A stretch of 64,000 bases of DNA from Bacteroidota bacterium (GCA_027482225.1 JAIXWD010000006.1:62001-126000); one strand, 5' to 3'; counted from the first letter of the stretch, positions 28,004 through 37,740 are shown. Notes: generated from the sequence alone by a model not told the origin. Numbers and translations: made by a program.

Positions 28004-29236
28004 TTATACCAATAATTTTACCGGATTTTCTAATAATTCTTTTAATGTTTTTAAGAATGCAGAACCCACAGCACCATCCACCACGCGGTGATCGCAACTT
28101 AGTGTAACCTTCATAACATTGGCAATTTTCATTTGCCCATTTTCTACAATTACAGTTTCTTTAGCTGCACCTACAGCTAAAATACAAGCATCAGGTGAGT
28201 TAATAATAGCTGTAAACTCATCAATGCCAAACATTCCTAGGTTAGATATGGTAAAGGTGTTACCTTCAAATTCGTTTGGTTGAAGTTTTTTGTTTTTGGC
28301 TTTTTCAGCTAACTCTTTTACTTCAGCACTAATGTGTGATAAACTTTTACTATCGGCAAATTTCACTACAGGAACTATTAATCCATCTTCTATAGCAACT
28401 GCCACTCCAATATTAATATGGTGGTTGTAACGTATTTTATCTCCTAACCAGCTAGCGTTTGCAGCAGGATTTTTGCGCAATGCACCAGCTACTGCCTTTA
28501 TAATAATATCGTTAACAGATATTTTTACAGGGCTGTATTCTAACATAGATTTTCTTGCCTCAATGGCCTTATCCATATTTATACTCATAGTTAAGTAAAA
28601 GTGAGGAGCAGTATGTTTACTTTCACTTAATCTGCGTGCAATTACTTTGCGCATTTGCGATACAGGTACTTCTTCAAAACTTTCTTGACCTATAACAGTT
28701 GGCAAAGTAATGTTGATTTTGCTTCCGCCCTTTGAAGTAGGAGTATATGTTTCAACATCGCGTTTAACAATACGTCCGCCATCGCCACTACCACTTACGC
28801 TATTAATATCAATGCCTTTTTCGTCAGCTATTTTTTTAGCTAAAGGCGATGCTTTAACACGTGAATCGATTGATGTATTTGCAATTGGAGCTGTTGGAGT
28901 TGAGGTAGCATTAGCCGTTGTCTCAATCTTGTTATCTTCTGTTTTTGTAGCGGCAACGGGAGCATTAGCACCATTCAATAAAGCCGAAATATCATCACCC
29001 TTTTGACCAACAATTGCAATAAGAGCATCAACAGGCACACTGCCACCAGCAGGAATGCCAATGTGTAACAAGGTCCCTTTAACATAATTTTCTAGCTCCA
29101 TTGTGGCTTTGTCTGTTTCTACTTCAGCCAAAATATCACCTGGTTTAATATCATCGCCAACTTTTTTTAACCATGATACAATTACACCCTCGGTCATAGT
29201 ATCACTCATTTTGGGCATGCGTATTACTTCTGCCAT
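28004..29236 (-). CDS. pdhC: Pyruvate dehydrogenase E2, dihydrolipoamide acetyltransferase
   Basis: Transfers acetyl groups from lipoyl-lysine to CoA in the 2-oxoacid dehydrogenase core. The 410-residue protein has one lipoyl domain with Lys43 in EVETDKATMELE, an Ala/Thr-rich linker, the peripheral-subunit-binding domain (about 125-165, KASPLAKKIADEKGI), and a catalytic domain ending with the active-site CDHRVVDGAVG. Assignment to the pyruvate complex is by resemblance of the N-terminus (IRMPKMSDTMTEG). E1 is not adjacent, and an E3 gene lies at 36343. Confidence 0.9.
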   Translation of the reverse strand: MAEVIRMPKMSDTMTEGVIVSWLKKVGDDIKPGDILAEVETDKATMELENYVKGTLLHIGIPAGGSVPVDALIAIVGQKGDDISALLNGANAPVAATKTEDNKIETTANATSTPTAPIANTSIDSRVKASPLAKKIADEKGIDINSVSGSGDGGRIVKRDVETYTPTSKGGSKINITLPTVIGQESFEEVPVSQMRKVIARRLSESKHTAPHFYLTMSINMDKAIEARKSMLEYSPVKISVNDIIIKAVAGALRKNPAANASWLGDKIRYNHHINIGVAVAIEDGLIVPVVKFADSKSLSHISAEVKELAEKAKNKKLQPNEFEGNTFTISNLGMFGIDEFTAIINSPDACILAVGAAKETVIVENGQMKIANVMKVTLSCDHRVVDGAVGSAFLKTLKELLENPVKLLV

Positions 29237-29556
29237 ATCTATAATGTGTTTATATTATGTTGTTAATTCAAAAATCAAGCAAAAATAACAATACTATTCA
29301 TTTAAGCTACTCAAACTTAAAATTCTCGAAAATTCAATTTTTGCATCAAGTAACTCTAGTAACTAAGTAATTGGTTATAAATTGGTTTAATGCAATTGTA
29401 AATCTACTCAACAGTTTGAAACGGAATATGACTCAACTGATAAACAATTTATAACCGCTCAGATTAAGCTTTATAAGAATCTAAATACTTGTATTTATTT
29501 TTGGACTTTAACACGTAAAATTTTAAAGATATTCATTAACCATCATCTTTAACTTT
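29237..29556. other. Intergenic region with pdhC promoter element
   Basis: An AT-rich 320-base stretch. On the minus strand TATTTTTG (29280-29287) matches the -7 consensus, about 44 bases before the pdhC ATG. I looked for a remnant of an RluA catalytic domain continuing the gene at 29557 and saw none in this stretch. Confidence 0.4.
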
Positions 29557-30330
29557 TTACAAATTTTCCAGCATGTGAGCTAAAATAGGTTCACATTTTT
29601 CTTTGCAGCATGGGTAAAAAGCGCCATGTTTCCAGTGAATAGATTTGGGTGATTTTCCCCACCAAAACTCAGCTAAGGCGAGGGGTTGTAATTGGTGTAA
29701 AAAGGCGTATTGTAATAGTTTGGGTGCAGCACATTCGCCTGCACCAGCAGGAGGGTTTTTGTATGATGCTTGTTTAAAAATTTCGTTGATATTTTTAAAC
29801 AAGCCTTTTTGGTTAGTGAATGAGTAATGGCTAAAAATTTCTTGTTGTAAACTATTAGAATATTGATGGCGATTTTTTTTAAGAATTTTTATTGCGTCAA
29901 TATTTTCAGGCTCGTAACCTTCCATTCTTTTTATTTCGCTTGTTAACATGTTTAACTCTTGCATTCCAATGGCTAAAAATCCACCCTCTATAAGCAAATC
30001 AAAAATAGGAGGTACAAACTTGGGGTGATTGTTGGAGCCTGCAAGCTTTCCGGAAAATGCCGATAAATATCCAATCTGATTTTCTAAATTTTTAACTACA
30101 AGTACACCAAACATTTTTCCAACTATACTACTTTTCAATGTAATTGCGAAACCAAAATTATGTTCCCAGTCAGTTTGGGTAATGATGTGTTGCTGTAATT
30201 CTTCTGCAGCCAATAAACTCAATGGATGTGGAGCATGATTATCTTTCTGTAAAATAAAATAATCAGGTATTAAATCTGTTTCAATTGCAGTTTTAAAATA
30301 ATTAAATAGTGGTGGATTTATATGAGACAA
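29557..30330 (-). CDS. Stand-alone N-terminal accessory domain of long RluA-family pseudouridine synthases
   Basis: A 257-residue protein that matches the N-terminal half of the long (about 550-residue) RluA-family synthases of Bacteroidota and Vibrio. The signatures are PPAGAGECAAPKLLQYAF, LALAEFWWGKSPKS and the terminal FYPCCKEKCEPILAHML. In those proteins the catalytic RluA domain follows directly, but here the stop comes six residues after HM. The Cys-rich end (CCKEKC) looks intact and the frame is clean, so either this is a maintained free-standing domain or the gene lost its 3' half. No catalytic activity can be predicted. It lies 13 bases after the polyprenyl synthase gene. Confidence 0.75.
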   Translation of the reverse strand: MSHINPPLFNYFKTAIETDLIPDYFILQKDNHAPHPLSLLAAEELQQHIITQTDWEHNFGFAITLKSSIVGKMFGVLVVKNLENQIGYLSAFSGKLAGSNNHPKFVPPIFDLLIEGGFLAIGMQELNMLTSEIKRMEGYEPENIDAIKILKKNRHQYSNSLQQEIFSHYSFTNQKGLFKNINEIFKQASYKNPPAGAGECAAPKLLQYAFLHQLQPLALAEFWWGKSPKSIHWKHGAFYPCCKEKCEPILAHMLENL

Positions 30331-30343
30331 AATAGGACGTTAA

Positions 30344-31309
30344 CTAGCTCATTCTTTCCATCAAATCAATGGCTGTTTGTTTAAGTAATAATGTGTTTTC
30401 AGCAGGTATACTTAGTTGTTTAAGGTGCTTAAAAGCCAATTGTAAATATTGTTCTTTTAATTGCTCGGCTTTGTCGCGTACATTGTATTTTGCATATAAT
30501 CCTAGTAAAGCTTCTATTTTTTCTTCGCTCTTAGCGCCAAGCCAATAGTATAATTCGTCTTTATCTTCACCTGTGGCACTATTTAATGCCTCTATTAATA
30601 AAATTGTTTTTTTGTTGGCAGCAATATCACCGCCAATTTTTTTGCCCACTTTATCACCTTCTCCAAAACTATCTAAAATATCATCTTGTAATTGAAAAGC
30701 TATACCAATGTTTTTACCAAACTCGTATAAATGGTTGGCATCATCAGCATTTGCACCACCAATTAACGCACCAACTTTTAATGCACAACCTAATAGTACT
30801 GCTGTTTTTAAGGTAATCATCTTTAGGTAGTCTTGTTCAGTTACATTGCTTTGGGTTTCAAAATTCATATCCCATTGTTGGCCTTCACAAACTTCAGCTG
30901 CTGTTTTATTGAATACCGAAATTAATGTGCGCAAATCGTTAGTATCTGTTTCACACATCAAATCAGTGGCTTTTATCATCATTAAATCACCCGATAAAAT
31001 AGCTATGGTTTGATTCCATTTGATATGCACTGTAGGTTTGCCACGTCTTATGTCTGCATTATCCATAATGTCATCATGCACCAAGGTGAAATTATGAAAC
31101 ATTTCAATGGCCAAGGCTGCTTTTATTGCTTTTGGTGATTTGCCACCAAACATCTCGTTAGCCATTAAGGTTAAAACAGGGCGTAAACGTTTACCACCCA
31201 ATTGCATAATATATTCAATTGGCTTGTACAACTCTTCTGGTTGTTGTGTATATGAAATATTGGCAATTTCTTGCTCAATCAATGCATATAGTTCTTTGTA
31301 TGTTTTCAA
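30344..31309 (-). CDS. Trans-isoprenyl diphosphate synthase (polyprenyl synthetase)
   Basis: Condenses isopentenyl diphosphate onto allylic diphosphates. The 321-residue protein has the first Asp-rich motif DDIMD (with LVHDDIMDNADIRRG), GGKRLRP near residue 34, and the second motif DDILD. The residues before the first motif (MFHNFTLVHDD) suggest a short-chain (C15-C20) product, but chain length is not certain from sequence. It starts a two-gene leftward unit with the RluA accessory-domain gene. Confidence 0.9.
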   Translation of the reverse strand: MKTYKELYALIEQEIANISYTQQPEELYKPIEYIMQLGGKRLRPVLTLMANEMFGGKSPKAIKAALAIEMFHNFTLVHDDIMDNADIRRGKPTVHIKWNQTIAILSGDLMMIKATDLMCETDTNDLRTLISVFNKTAAEVCEGQQWDMNFETQSNVTEQDYLKMITLKTAVLLGCALKVGALIGGANADDANHLYEFGKNIGIAFQLQDDILDSFGEGDKVGKKIGGDIAANKKTILLIEALNSATGEDKDELYYWLGAKSEEKIEALLGLYAKYNVRDKAEQLKEQYLQLAFKHLKQLSIPAENTLLLKQTAIDLMERMS

Positions 31310-31385
31310 AAAGTGTGATAATTAAAATGTTAAGTCAACAATAACATCAAGTATATAGTTTGTTTAGGTTAATTTATAAACAAGT

Positions 31386-32180
31386 TTATACCGCTACCGG
31401 AGCTTTGATACCCGGATGTGGATTGTAGTTTTCAAATGTAAAATCATCAAACGTAAAATCGAAAATGCTTTTTACATTTGGGTTAATTTGTATGTACGGA
31501 TATGGTCTTGCTTCGCGACTTAATTGTAACTCTACTTGTTCAAAATGATTACTGTAAATATGCGCATCGCCAAAGGTGTGAATAAAATCTCCAACTTCTA
31601 GGTTGCAAACTTGTGCAATCATATGGGTTAATAAAGCGTATGATGCAATGTTGAATGGCACACCTAAAAACATATCGGCACTGCGTTGGTACAATTGGCA
31701 GCTTAGTTTTCCATCAGCCACATAAAATTGAAAAAATGCATGACAAGGCATCAATGCCATATTTGGTAAATCGGCCACGTTCCATGCACTTACAATCATT
31801 CTGCGCGAATCTGGATTTTTTTTGATGGTTTCTATTGCTTCACTTAATTGGTCGATGTGTTTGCCATCAGGAGTTGGCCAACTACGCCATTGGTAACCAT
31901 AAACCGGGCCAAGGTTTCCGTTTTCATCAGCCCACTCATTCCAAATTGTTACACCGTTATCAGTTAAATACTTGGTATTGGTCTCGCCTTTTATAAACCA
32001 CAAAAGCTCGTATATAATGGATTTTAGATGAACTTTTTTTGTAGTGATTAACGGAAAACCTGCTGCTAAGTTAAATCGGATTTGTGCTCCAAAAACACTT
32101 TTGGTTCCAGTTCCAGTTCTATCGCTTTTAAAGCTTCCGTTATTATAAATATGTGCTAATAAATCTTCGTATTGAGTCAT
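31386..32180 (-). CDS. thyA: Thymidylate synthase ThyA
   Basis: Methylates dUMP to dTMP with methylene-THF. At 264 residues it has E. coli length, with the [10 protein letters not shown]-like start ([16 protein letters not shown]), the catalytic Cys in [34 protein letters not shown], and the C-terminal PVAV (the wild-type E. coli end is PVAI). No folA is adjacent. Confidence 0.96.
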   Translation of the reverse strand: MTQYEDLLAHIYNNGSFKSDRTGTGTKSVFGAQIRFNLAAGFPLITTKKVHLKSIIYELLWFIKGETNTKYLTDNGVTIWNEWADENGNLGPVYGYQWRSWPTPDGKHIDQLSEAIETIKKNPDSRRMIVSAWNVADLPNMALMPCHAFFQFYVADGKLSCQLYQRSADMFLGVPFNIASYALLTHMIAQVCNLEVGDFIHTFGDAHIYSNHFEQVELQLSREARPYPYIQINPNVKSIFDFTFDDFTFENYNPHPGIKAPVAV

Positions 32181-32451
32181 AAGTAAACCAACTTAAAGTT
32201 ACGAAGTAAAGGAAAGTCTTACTATTGTTTTCCACACGTAATACCAAGAGCAAATTGTTCAACTCCTAACTTGTTAGGTAGTTGTCAAAATCAGAAATTA
32301 AAACTTTAAAGTCAAGTTTTTTGATTATTAATATGGTTGCATTTCTATGATAGTTTTAAATCAATTGGTTAAAATATAATACCAAAACTAAGTTGTGTTT
32401 GATCCAGATTAAATTTTGCCCCATTTCTATTGTGTACGCCACTAATTTAAA
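32181..32451. other. Intergenic region between thyA and ssrA terminator
   Basis: About 270 AT-rich bases with no supported gene or repeat. The thyA promoter must lie at the left end, but only weak matches to the -7 consensus are seen. Confidence 0.3.
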
Positions 32452-32485
32452 AGCCCTCCTTAGTACTATTGTAAAAAGGAGGGCT
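32452..32485 (-). terminator. Terminator downstream of ssrA
   Basis: Read leftward, AGCCCTCCTT and AAGGAGGGCT form a perfect 10-bp stem with a 14-nt loop, followed by TTTT. It begins six bases beyond the mature tmRNA 3' end. Confidence 0.8.
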
Positions 32486-32490
32486 CATTG

Positions 32491-32859
32491 TGGAGCTGCA
32501 GGGATTCGAACCCTGGTCCGGAAATGGAATGGTCAAGCTTTCTACACGTTTAGTTAAGCGTTAATTGTCGAGAAAATTCAGGCCGCAAAACCTGCCAAAA
32601 AATTCCGTAGCCCATTAAGTTCAATTAACCAACAAAGGCGGTTGGCCAAAAGGCTTTTCCTGATGATGCCCCTGATGCAAGCGCGGTTAAGCTAACACTT
32701 GCGAGACAATGGCATGATGCGTAATCTTCCTGATTAGGCAGCCATAGCGAAGTTATTTTCGCCAAATAAAAGTTTGAGCATTAGGTTTAAAGCGCCAACA
32801 TCTCAATGCGCTACGTGCTTACCTGCCAGATGCTCACCCCGTCAATACCGGTCAGCCCC
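32491..32859 (-). ncRNA. ssrA: Transfer-messenger RNA (tmRNA)
   Basis: Rescues stalled ribosomes by trans-translation. The one-piece RNA is about 369 nt. Its 5' GGGGCUG pairs with 3' CAGCUCC (one G-U), there is a T-arm CAGGG-TTCGAAT-CCCTG, and the 5' GGGGCUGACCGG-type start follows the tRNA-like fold. The tag frame (32734-32763) reads GENNFAMAA then TAA, ending in the AMAA type degradation signal. The genomic sequence after the discriminator A is CAA, so the CCA end is not encoded. The gene stands alone between thyA and the DUF6029 gene. Confidence 0.95.
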
Positions 32860-32870
32860 TTTAAGTAAGG

Positions 32871-32878
32871 CAAATATA
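32871..32878 (-). promoter_or_regulatory. -7 element of ssrA promoter
   Basis: On the minus strand TATATTTG, 11 bases before the mature 5' end, implies a precursor with only a few extra nucleotides. No clear -33 TTG is seen. Confidence 0.5.
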
Positions 32879-32950
32879 CAATATAAAGTTACGCGCTATG
32901 GTAATTATTAAGGTTTATTTTTAACTGGCACCCAAGTGGCCACTATGCCA

Positions 32951-32958
32951 TAACTTTG
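32951..32958 (+). promoter_or_regulatory. -7 element of the DUF6029/Omp28 unit
   Basis: TAACTTTG matches TAnnTTTG, about 40 bases before the first gene of the three-gene unit, back to back with the ssrA promoter. Confidence 0.45.
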
Positions 32959-33002
32959 GATACTAGAAAAAAATAGTATTTTAGCTGCCTTTTAATATGT
33001 GT

Positions 33003-34703
33003 ATGATAAAAAGGTTTACAGCGTTATTGTTAATGTCTTTCAACTCTATTTTGGTTTTTTCGCAGGTAACTGCGCCAAGTTTAATAGAGCAAAATGTAAC
33101 CGAAGACAAAGGGCAGTTTTCAGGGAATTTCCAATCTAATTTTCAGGCTTATGTTAAAGACAGTGCCATTGGAGCCAATACCACCCAATACGAAAAGGAA
33201 CTTTCATCAGCTGATGCTTGGTTGTTTTTAAATTATAAATACCGTGGGTTTAATTTAAGTTTACGTTATGATGTATTTAACAATACACCATTGTTCGATC
33301 CTTTTAGGGCTTACACCGAATCAGGTATTGGTTATTGGCAGGTAAGTAAAGACATTGATAAATTTAATATTACCGTTGGTAATTTTTATGACCAGTTTGG
33401 TTCTGGAATTATTTTCAGGGCTTATGAAGACCGCAATATTGGAATTGATTTTTCAATTTTGGGAGCTCGTGTTGTATACAATCCAACAGAAAATACCCGT
33501 ATTAAAGCTTTTACTGGTCAGCAAAAATTTTTATTTGATAGACGTACGCCAGTTATTAAGGGTTTAAATCTTGAGCACAGAATTAACGTTTCAGAAGATT
33601 TTACAGCTGATTTAGGTGCGTCATTTGTTAATCGAACCATCGATCAGGCAACTATGAATACCATAGCATCAACCATAAATAGTTATGCTATTGAAGATCG
33701 ATTTGATCCGAAATATAACGTGTTTGGTTATAATGCATACACAACATTAAGTTATAAAAAGTATAGGTTATATTTTGAATACGCCAAAAAAACTCCGGAG
33801 GCTTTAATGGGTTTGGATCAACGCATGTACAAATCAGATGGAGATGTTTACTATACTTCGTTATCCTATTCAACCAAGGGTGTAGGTATTAGTGCACAAT
33901 ACAGACGTATCAATAATTTCCAATTTCGTACTTCTCCTTTAGAAACAAGCCCGCTTCCATCATACGGTGCATTAATCAATTATTTACCCGCTTTAACCCG
34001 TCAAAATACATATAGGTTGTTAGCTCGTTATAATGCCGTTATACAAGAGTTAGGCGAGAATGCAGTACAGCTAGAAATGACTTTTAAACCCAATAAAAAA
34101 TGGCAAATAAATTTTAATGGTGCAGCTACCACAACATTGCCAGGTATTGATTTTAGCAGAGGTATAAATGTTTTGAAATGGGATACTAAAACTCGTTTAT
34201 TCCGTGAATTTTATATTGATTTTGTTCATAAAGTTAATAATAAATTAAAAGTAATGGGGGGTGTTCAGATTATAGGATACAATCAAACCACCTTTGAATT
34301 AAAAGCTGATGCACCTTTTGTGCAAGCGTATACTCCTTTTGGAGAAATTACGTATAAACTTACTACGCAACGTAGTATCCGAATTGAGGGACAGTATTTA
34401 ATGACAAAACAGGATTTAGGTAATCTAGCTAACTTATTAATTGAATTTAATGTTGCACCACATTGGAGTTTCTCTATAAGTGATATGGTAAACACTAAAT
34501 ATGGAGCATTGAATAAGCCTGTTGCAGGCACAAATTTCAAGTTAGTTCACTACTATAATTTCTTTGTATCATACACACATAAAACTACTCGCATTACAGC
34601 TGCTTGGTTAAAACAAGTTGCTGGCGTAAACTGTACAGGTGGTGTTTGTAGGGTTGAACCTGCATTTAGTGGAGCACGTATAACATTAACAACAAATTTT
34701 TAA
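33003..34703 (+). CDS. Outer-membrane DUF6029-type protein
   Basis: About 566 residues from the ATG at 33003 (an ATG two codons earlier is also possible). A signal peptide (about 1-20, ending VFSQ) is followed by a long beta-strand-rich body with many alternating aromatic strands and a terminal Phe (RITLTTNF), as expected for an outer-membrane barrel. The layout, position before an Omp28 gene, and sequence style fit the DUF6029 family. Function is unknown. A short cysteine-pair segment (VNCTGGVC) lies near the C-terminus. It is nine bases before the Omp28 gene. Confidence 0.75.
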   Translation: MIKRFTALLLMSFNSILVFSQVTAPSLIEQNVTEDKGQFSGNFQSNFQAYVKDSAIGANTTQYEKELSSADAWLFLNYKYRGFNLSLRYDVFNNTPLFDPFRAYTESGIGYWQVSKDIDKFNITVGNFYDQFGSGIIFRAYEDRNIGIDFSILGARVVYNPTENTRIKAFTGQQKFLFDRRTPVIKGLNLEHRINVSEDFTADLGASFVNRTIDQATMNTIASTINSYAIEDRFDPKYNVFGYNAYTTLSYKKYRLYFEYAKKTPEALMGLDQRMYKSDGDVYYTSLSYSTKGVGISAQYRRINNFQFRTSPLETSPLPSYGALINYLPALTRQNTYRLLARYNAVIQELGENAVQLEMTFKPNKKWQINFNGAATTTLPGIDFSRGINVLKWDTKTRLFREFYIDFVHKVNNKLKVMGGVQIIGYNQTTFELKADAPFVQAYTPFGEITYKLTTQRSIRIEGQYLMTKQDLGNLANLLIEFNVAPHWSFSISDMVNTKYGALNKPVAGTNFKLVHYYNFFVSYTHKTTRITAAWLKQVAGVNCTGGVCRVEPAFSGARITLTTNF

Positions 34704-34712
34704 ATTTGAATC

Positions 34713-35639
34713 ATGAAAAAATTTTGCATACTATTTAGCTCTGTTTTGTTGTTAAGTTTGGTGGCCTGCGAAGAAGTTCCACCACTCATAAATTATGAAG
34801 AAAGTAAGTCGCTTAAAGATACTACTTATGTTTTAAATATTGTTCCTGTTGCAGAGCCCAAAAATGTTTTGCTAGAGGACGTTTCTGGTGTTAAATGTGT
34901 GAATTGTCCGGATGCAACTGTTATTGCTAAAAGTATAATGAAAGCCTTTCCTGGTCGTGCGTTTACAACAGTTATGCATCCTAATTTAAATTCTCTATCA
35001 AGTTTCGTTTCTCCAATTACAAAAGCCGGACACGAAAGTAAATATGATTTTAGAACCGATGATGCTAAAGAGATCTTAGAATTATGTGGTATTCCTGGCG
35101 CTTTGCCACGTGGTTTTATTAATAGAAGGAAGTTTAGCGACCAACCAAACCGTTTTATTGGTAGAACCGACTGGTATGTAAAGTGCGAACAAGAAATACT
35201 GGGAACAACTCCTGTTAATATTGATATAGAATCAACCTTTGATGATGCCAAACAAGAAGGTATTGCTAAAGTTAAATTCACTTACACAGCTGCTGTTACT
35301 AATAAACAATACTTTTCCATTTTGTTGATTGAAGACAGCATTATCGATGTGCAAGAATACCAAGATCCAATTACTTTTGAAGTAAAATACAATAATCAAT
35401 ATGTACACATGTTTGTGCTGCGCGATGTGGTAACTTTTGCTCAAGGAGATGTTGTAGCAAAAGATACATCAACTAGTTTTATTCCAGGTCGTGTGTTCGA
35501 AAAAGAATATAAATACACCATGGACGTAAGTGATTTAATTAAGGTTAATCCTAAAAATGCTAAACTATTGGTGTTTGTGCATGAGGGTGTGCCCGATTTA
35601 AATATATTACAAGTAAAAGAAATTCACGTAAAAGACTAA
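34713..35639 (+). CDS. Omp28-related outer-membrane lipoprotein with CxxC thioredoxin-like motif
   Basis: A 308-residue lipoprotein (lipobox LLSLVAC, Cys19, followed by EE as in surface-export signals). The Omp28 family domain starts VLLEDVSGVKCVNCPDAT, with a redox-like CVNC (62-65). The rest is a beta-rich domain. Porphyromonas Omp28 is surface exposed; whether the CxxC is redox active is not known. Its TAA overlaps the ATG of the next gene by one base, so translation is probably coupled. Confidence 0.85.
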   Translation: MKKFCILFSSVLLLSLVACEEVPPLINYEESKSLKDTTYVLNIVPVAEPKNVLLEDVSGVKCVNCPDATVIAKSIMKAFPGRAFTTVMHPNLNSLSSFVSPITKAGHESKYDFRTDDAKEILELCGIPGALPRGFINRRKFSDQPNRFIGRTDWYVKCEQEILGTTPVNIDIESTFDDAKQEGIAKVKFTYTAAVTNKQYFSILLIEDSIIDVQEYQDPITFEVKYNNQYVHMFVLRDVVTFAQGDVVAKDTSTSFIPGRVFEKEYKYTMDVSDLIKVNPKNAKLLVFVHEGVPDLNILQVKEIHVKD

Positions 35640-36250
35640 TGCGGTTTATTTATTTTGTTGTGTTAAGCGCATTGTTTATCTTTATAAATGCATGCTCAAA
35701 TACAGACGATTTAGCCTACACCCAACGCATTATGCAGCAAAGGGCAGCAATTACATATAAGTTTTTAAATCCTGCAACAACACCTTTATCGCAGGCTAAA
35801 CTAGCCAATTTTAAAGGCTTACCATATTATGAGGTAAATAAAAAATATTTAGTTGAAACTACGTTTAATCCAAGCGGAAATCATACCATATTTGCCATGC
35901 CGCACACCCTAAATAGAGCATATGAATATGTTGAAGCTGGAACTTTATCGTTTACACTAAATGGTAAAAACCTACAATTAATGAGCTATATACGCAATGG
36001 CGAAATGGCCGATTCAGTTCAGCTTTTTATTCCGTTTACTGATTTAACGGGAGGTAAAACAACCTATGGCGGAGGACGGTATTTAGATGTAAATGCTACC
36101 CTGAGCAATAAAAAAGTTTGGGTTGATTTTAATTTAGCCTATAATCCATATTGCGCTTATAATGTTAACTTTAGTTGTCCTATTCCACCAAAACAAAATC
36201 ACTTACCTATGGCCATAGAAGCGGGGGAGCAGTATAAAACTGAATATTAG
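35639..36250 (+). CDS. Lipoprotein of unknown function, third gene of the Omp28 unit
   Basis: A 203-residue predicted lipoprotein (LFIFINACSNTDD, Cys19). The body is beta-rich with GGKTTYGGGRYLDVNATL and VWVDFNLAYNPYCAYN; the segment PPKQNHLPMAIEAGEQY near the end resembles DUF1684-type proteins, whose family motif is (L)NFAYNPYCAYN...CPxPPxEN.LP(v)xIxAGE. That match is fairly good, but no function is established. It is co-transcribed with the DUF6029 and Omp28 genes. Confidence 0.75.
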   Translation: MRFIYFVVLSALFIFINACSNTDDLAYTQRIMQQRAAITYKFLNPATTPLSQAKLANFKGLPYYEVNKKYLVETTFNPSGNHTIFAMPHTLNRAYEYVEAGTLSFTLNGKNLQLMSYIRNGEMADSVQLFIPFTDLTGGKTTYGGGRYLDVNATLSNKKVWVDFNLAYNPYCAYNVNFSCPIPPKQNHLPMAIEAGEQYKTEY

Positions 36251-36342
36251 GTAGGCTAATAAATTCAGTAATATTTAGGGAATAATTCTGCAAGCTTTGT
36301 TCAAGATGTGTATATTCGCATCGCTTTAAAATTTAAATTTTT

Positions 36343-37740
36343 ATGAAATACGATGTAACCGTTATAGGTTCCGGCCCTGGAGGCTATGTAGCAGCAATAC
36401 GTTGCGCTCAGTTAGGTTTAAAAACTGCCATCATCGAAAAATATAGCACACTAGGTGGTACATGTTTAAATGTAGGCTGTATTCCATCTAAAGCATTATT
36501 AGATTCATCAGAACATTACCACAATGCAGTGCATAATTTCACTACACACGGTGTCGATATAAAAGGTGAAGTTCAGGTAAATTTAAAACAAATGATTGAA
36601 CGCAAAAATGGTGTGGTTAAACAAACCTGTGATGGTATCGATTATTTGATGAAAAAAAATAAAATTGATGTGTTTCAAGGTGTAGGATCGTTTGTAAACA
36701 AGAACACCATTAAAATTAGTGGCGAGAAAGAACAAACCATAGAAACAGATAAAGTAATTATTGCCACAGGTTCAAAACCATCAACTTTACCGGGTATAGA
36801 TATTGACAAAAAAAGAATTATTACAAGCACAGAAGCTTTAAATATGACCGAAGTGCCTAAACATTTAATTGTTATTGGTGGAGGTGTAATTGGTTTAGAG
36901 CTAGGCTCGGTATACGCACGTTTAGGTGCTAAAGTTACGGTTATTGAATATTCAGGAAGTATTATTCCAACAATGGATGCTGCTTTAGGTAAGGAGTTAC
37001 AGCGTGTTTTACGCAAACAAGGTTTCGATTTTAACTTTAACCATAAAGTAAAAACGGCTACTGTAAAAGGTAAAGAAGTTACGGTAACTGCCGAAAATGA
37101 AAAAGGTGAAATGGTTGAATTTAAAGGCGATTACTGTTTGCTTAGTGTTGGCCGTAGAGCTTATACCAGTGGTTTAGGTTTAGAGAATACTGGCTTAAAA
37201 GTTGATGAGCGTGGAAGAATTGAAACCGATGCACATTTAGAAACAGCAGTTAAGGGGATTTATGCTATTGGTGATGTGGTAAAAGGTGCAATGCTTGCCC
37301 ACAAGGCAGAAGAGGAAGGCGTTTTTGTAGCGGAAATCATTGCTGGTCAAAAACCTCATATTAATTACAACTTAATACCTGGTGTTGTTTATACTTGGCC
37401 AGAAGTTGCTGGTGTTGGGCAAACAGAAGAGGAATTGAAAAAAGAAGGTCGTAAAATCAAGTCAGGTTCATTTCCAATACGCGCATTAGGCCGTGCCCGT
37501 GCTAGTATGGATATTGATGGCTTGGTAAAAGTAATTGCTGATGCAGATACCGATGAGATTCTAGGCGTACATATGATTGGTCCGCGTGCAGCAGATTTGA
37601 TTGCAGAAGCTGTTGTTGCGATGGAGTTCCGCGCAAGTGCAGAAGATATTAGTAGAATGAGCCACGCACATCCAACTTATACTGAGGCGATGAAAGAAGC
37701 CTGTTTGGCTGCCACAGCTAACCGTGCTTTGCATACCTAG
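36343..37740 (+). CDS. lpdA: Dihydrolipoamide dehydrogenase (E3)
   Basis: Reoxidises dihydrolipoyl groups of 2-oxoacid dehydrogenase complexes and the glycine cleavage system with FAD and NAD. The 465-residue protein has the FAD motif GSGPGGYVAA (9-18), the redox disulfide GGTCLNVGCIPSK (about 39-51), NAD motif GGGVIGLELGSV, and the C-terminal HAHPTYTEAMKEA with the catalytic His-Glu. Monocistronic, ended by a UUCG hairpin. Confidence 0.96.
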   Translation: MKYDVTVIGSGPGGYVAAIRCAQLGLKTAIIEKYSTLGGTCLNVGCIPSKALLDSSEHYHNAVHNFTTHGVDIKGEVQVNLKQMIERKNGVVKQTCDGIDYLMKKNKIDVFQGVGSFVNKNTIKISGEKEQTIETDKVIIATGSKPSTLPGIDIDKKRIITSTEALNMTEVPKHLIVIGGGVIGLELGSVYARLGAKVTVIEYSGSIIPTMDAALGKELQRVLRKQGFDFNFNHKVKTATVKGKEVTVTAENEKGEMVEFKGDYCLLSVGRRAYTSGLGLENTGLKVDERGRIETDAHLETAVKGIYAIGDVVKGAMLAHKAEEEGVFVAEIIAGQKPHINYNLIPGVVYTWPEVAGVGQTEEELKKEGRKIKSGSFPIRALGRARASMDIDGLVKVIADADTDEILGVHMIGPRAADLIAEAVVAMEFRASAEDISRMSHAHPTYTEAMKEACLAATANRALHT

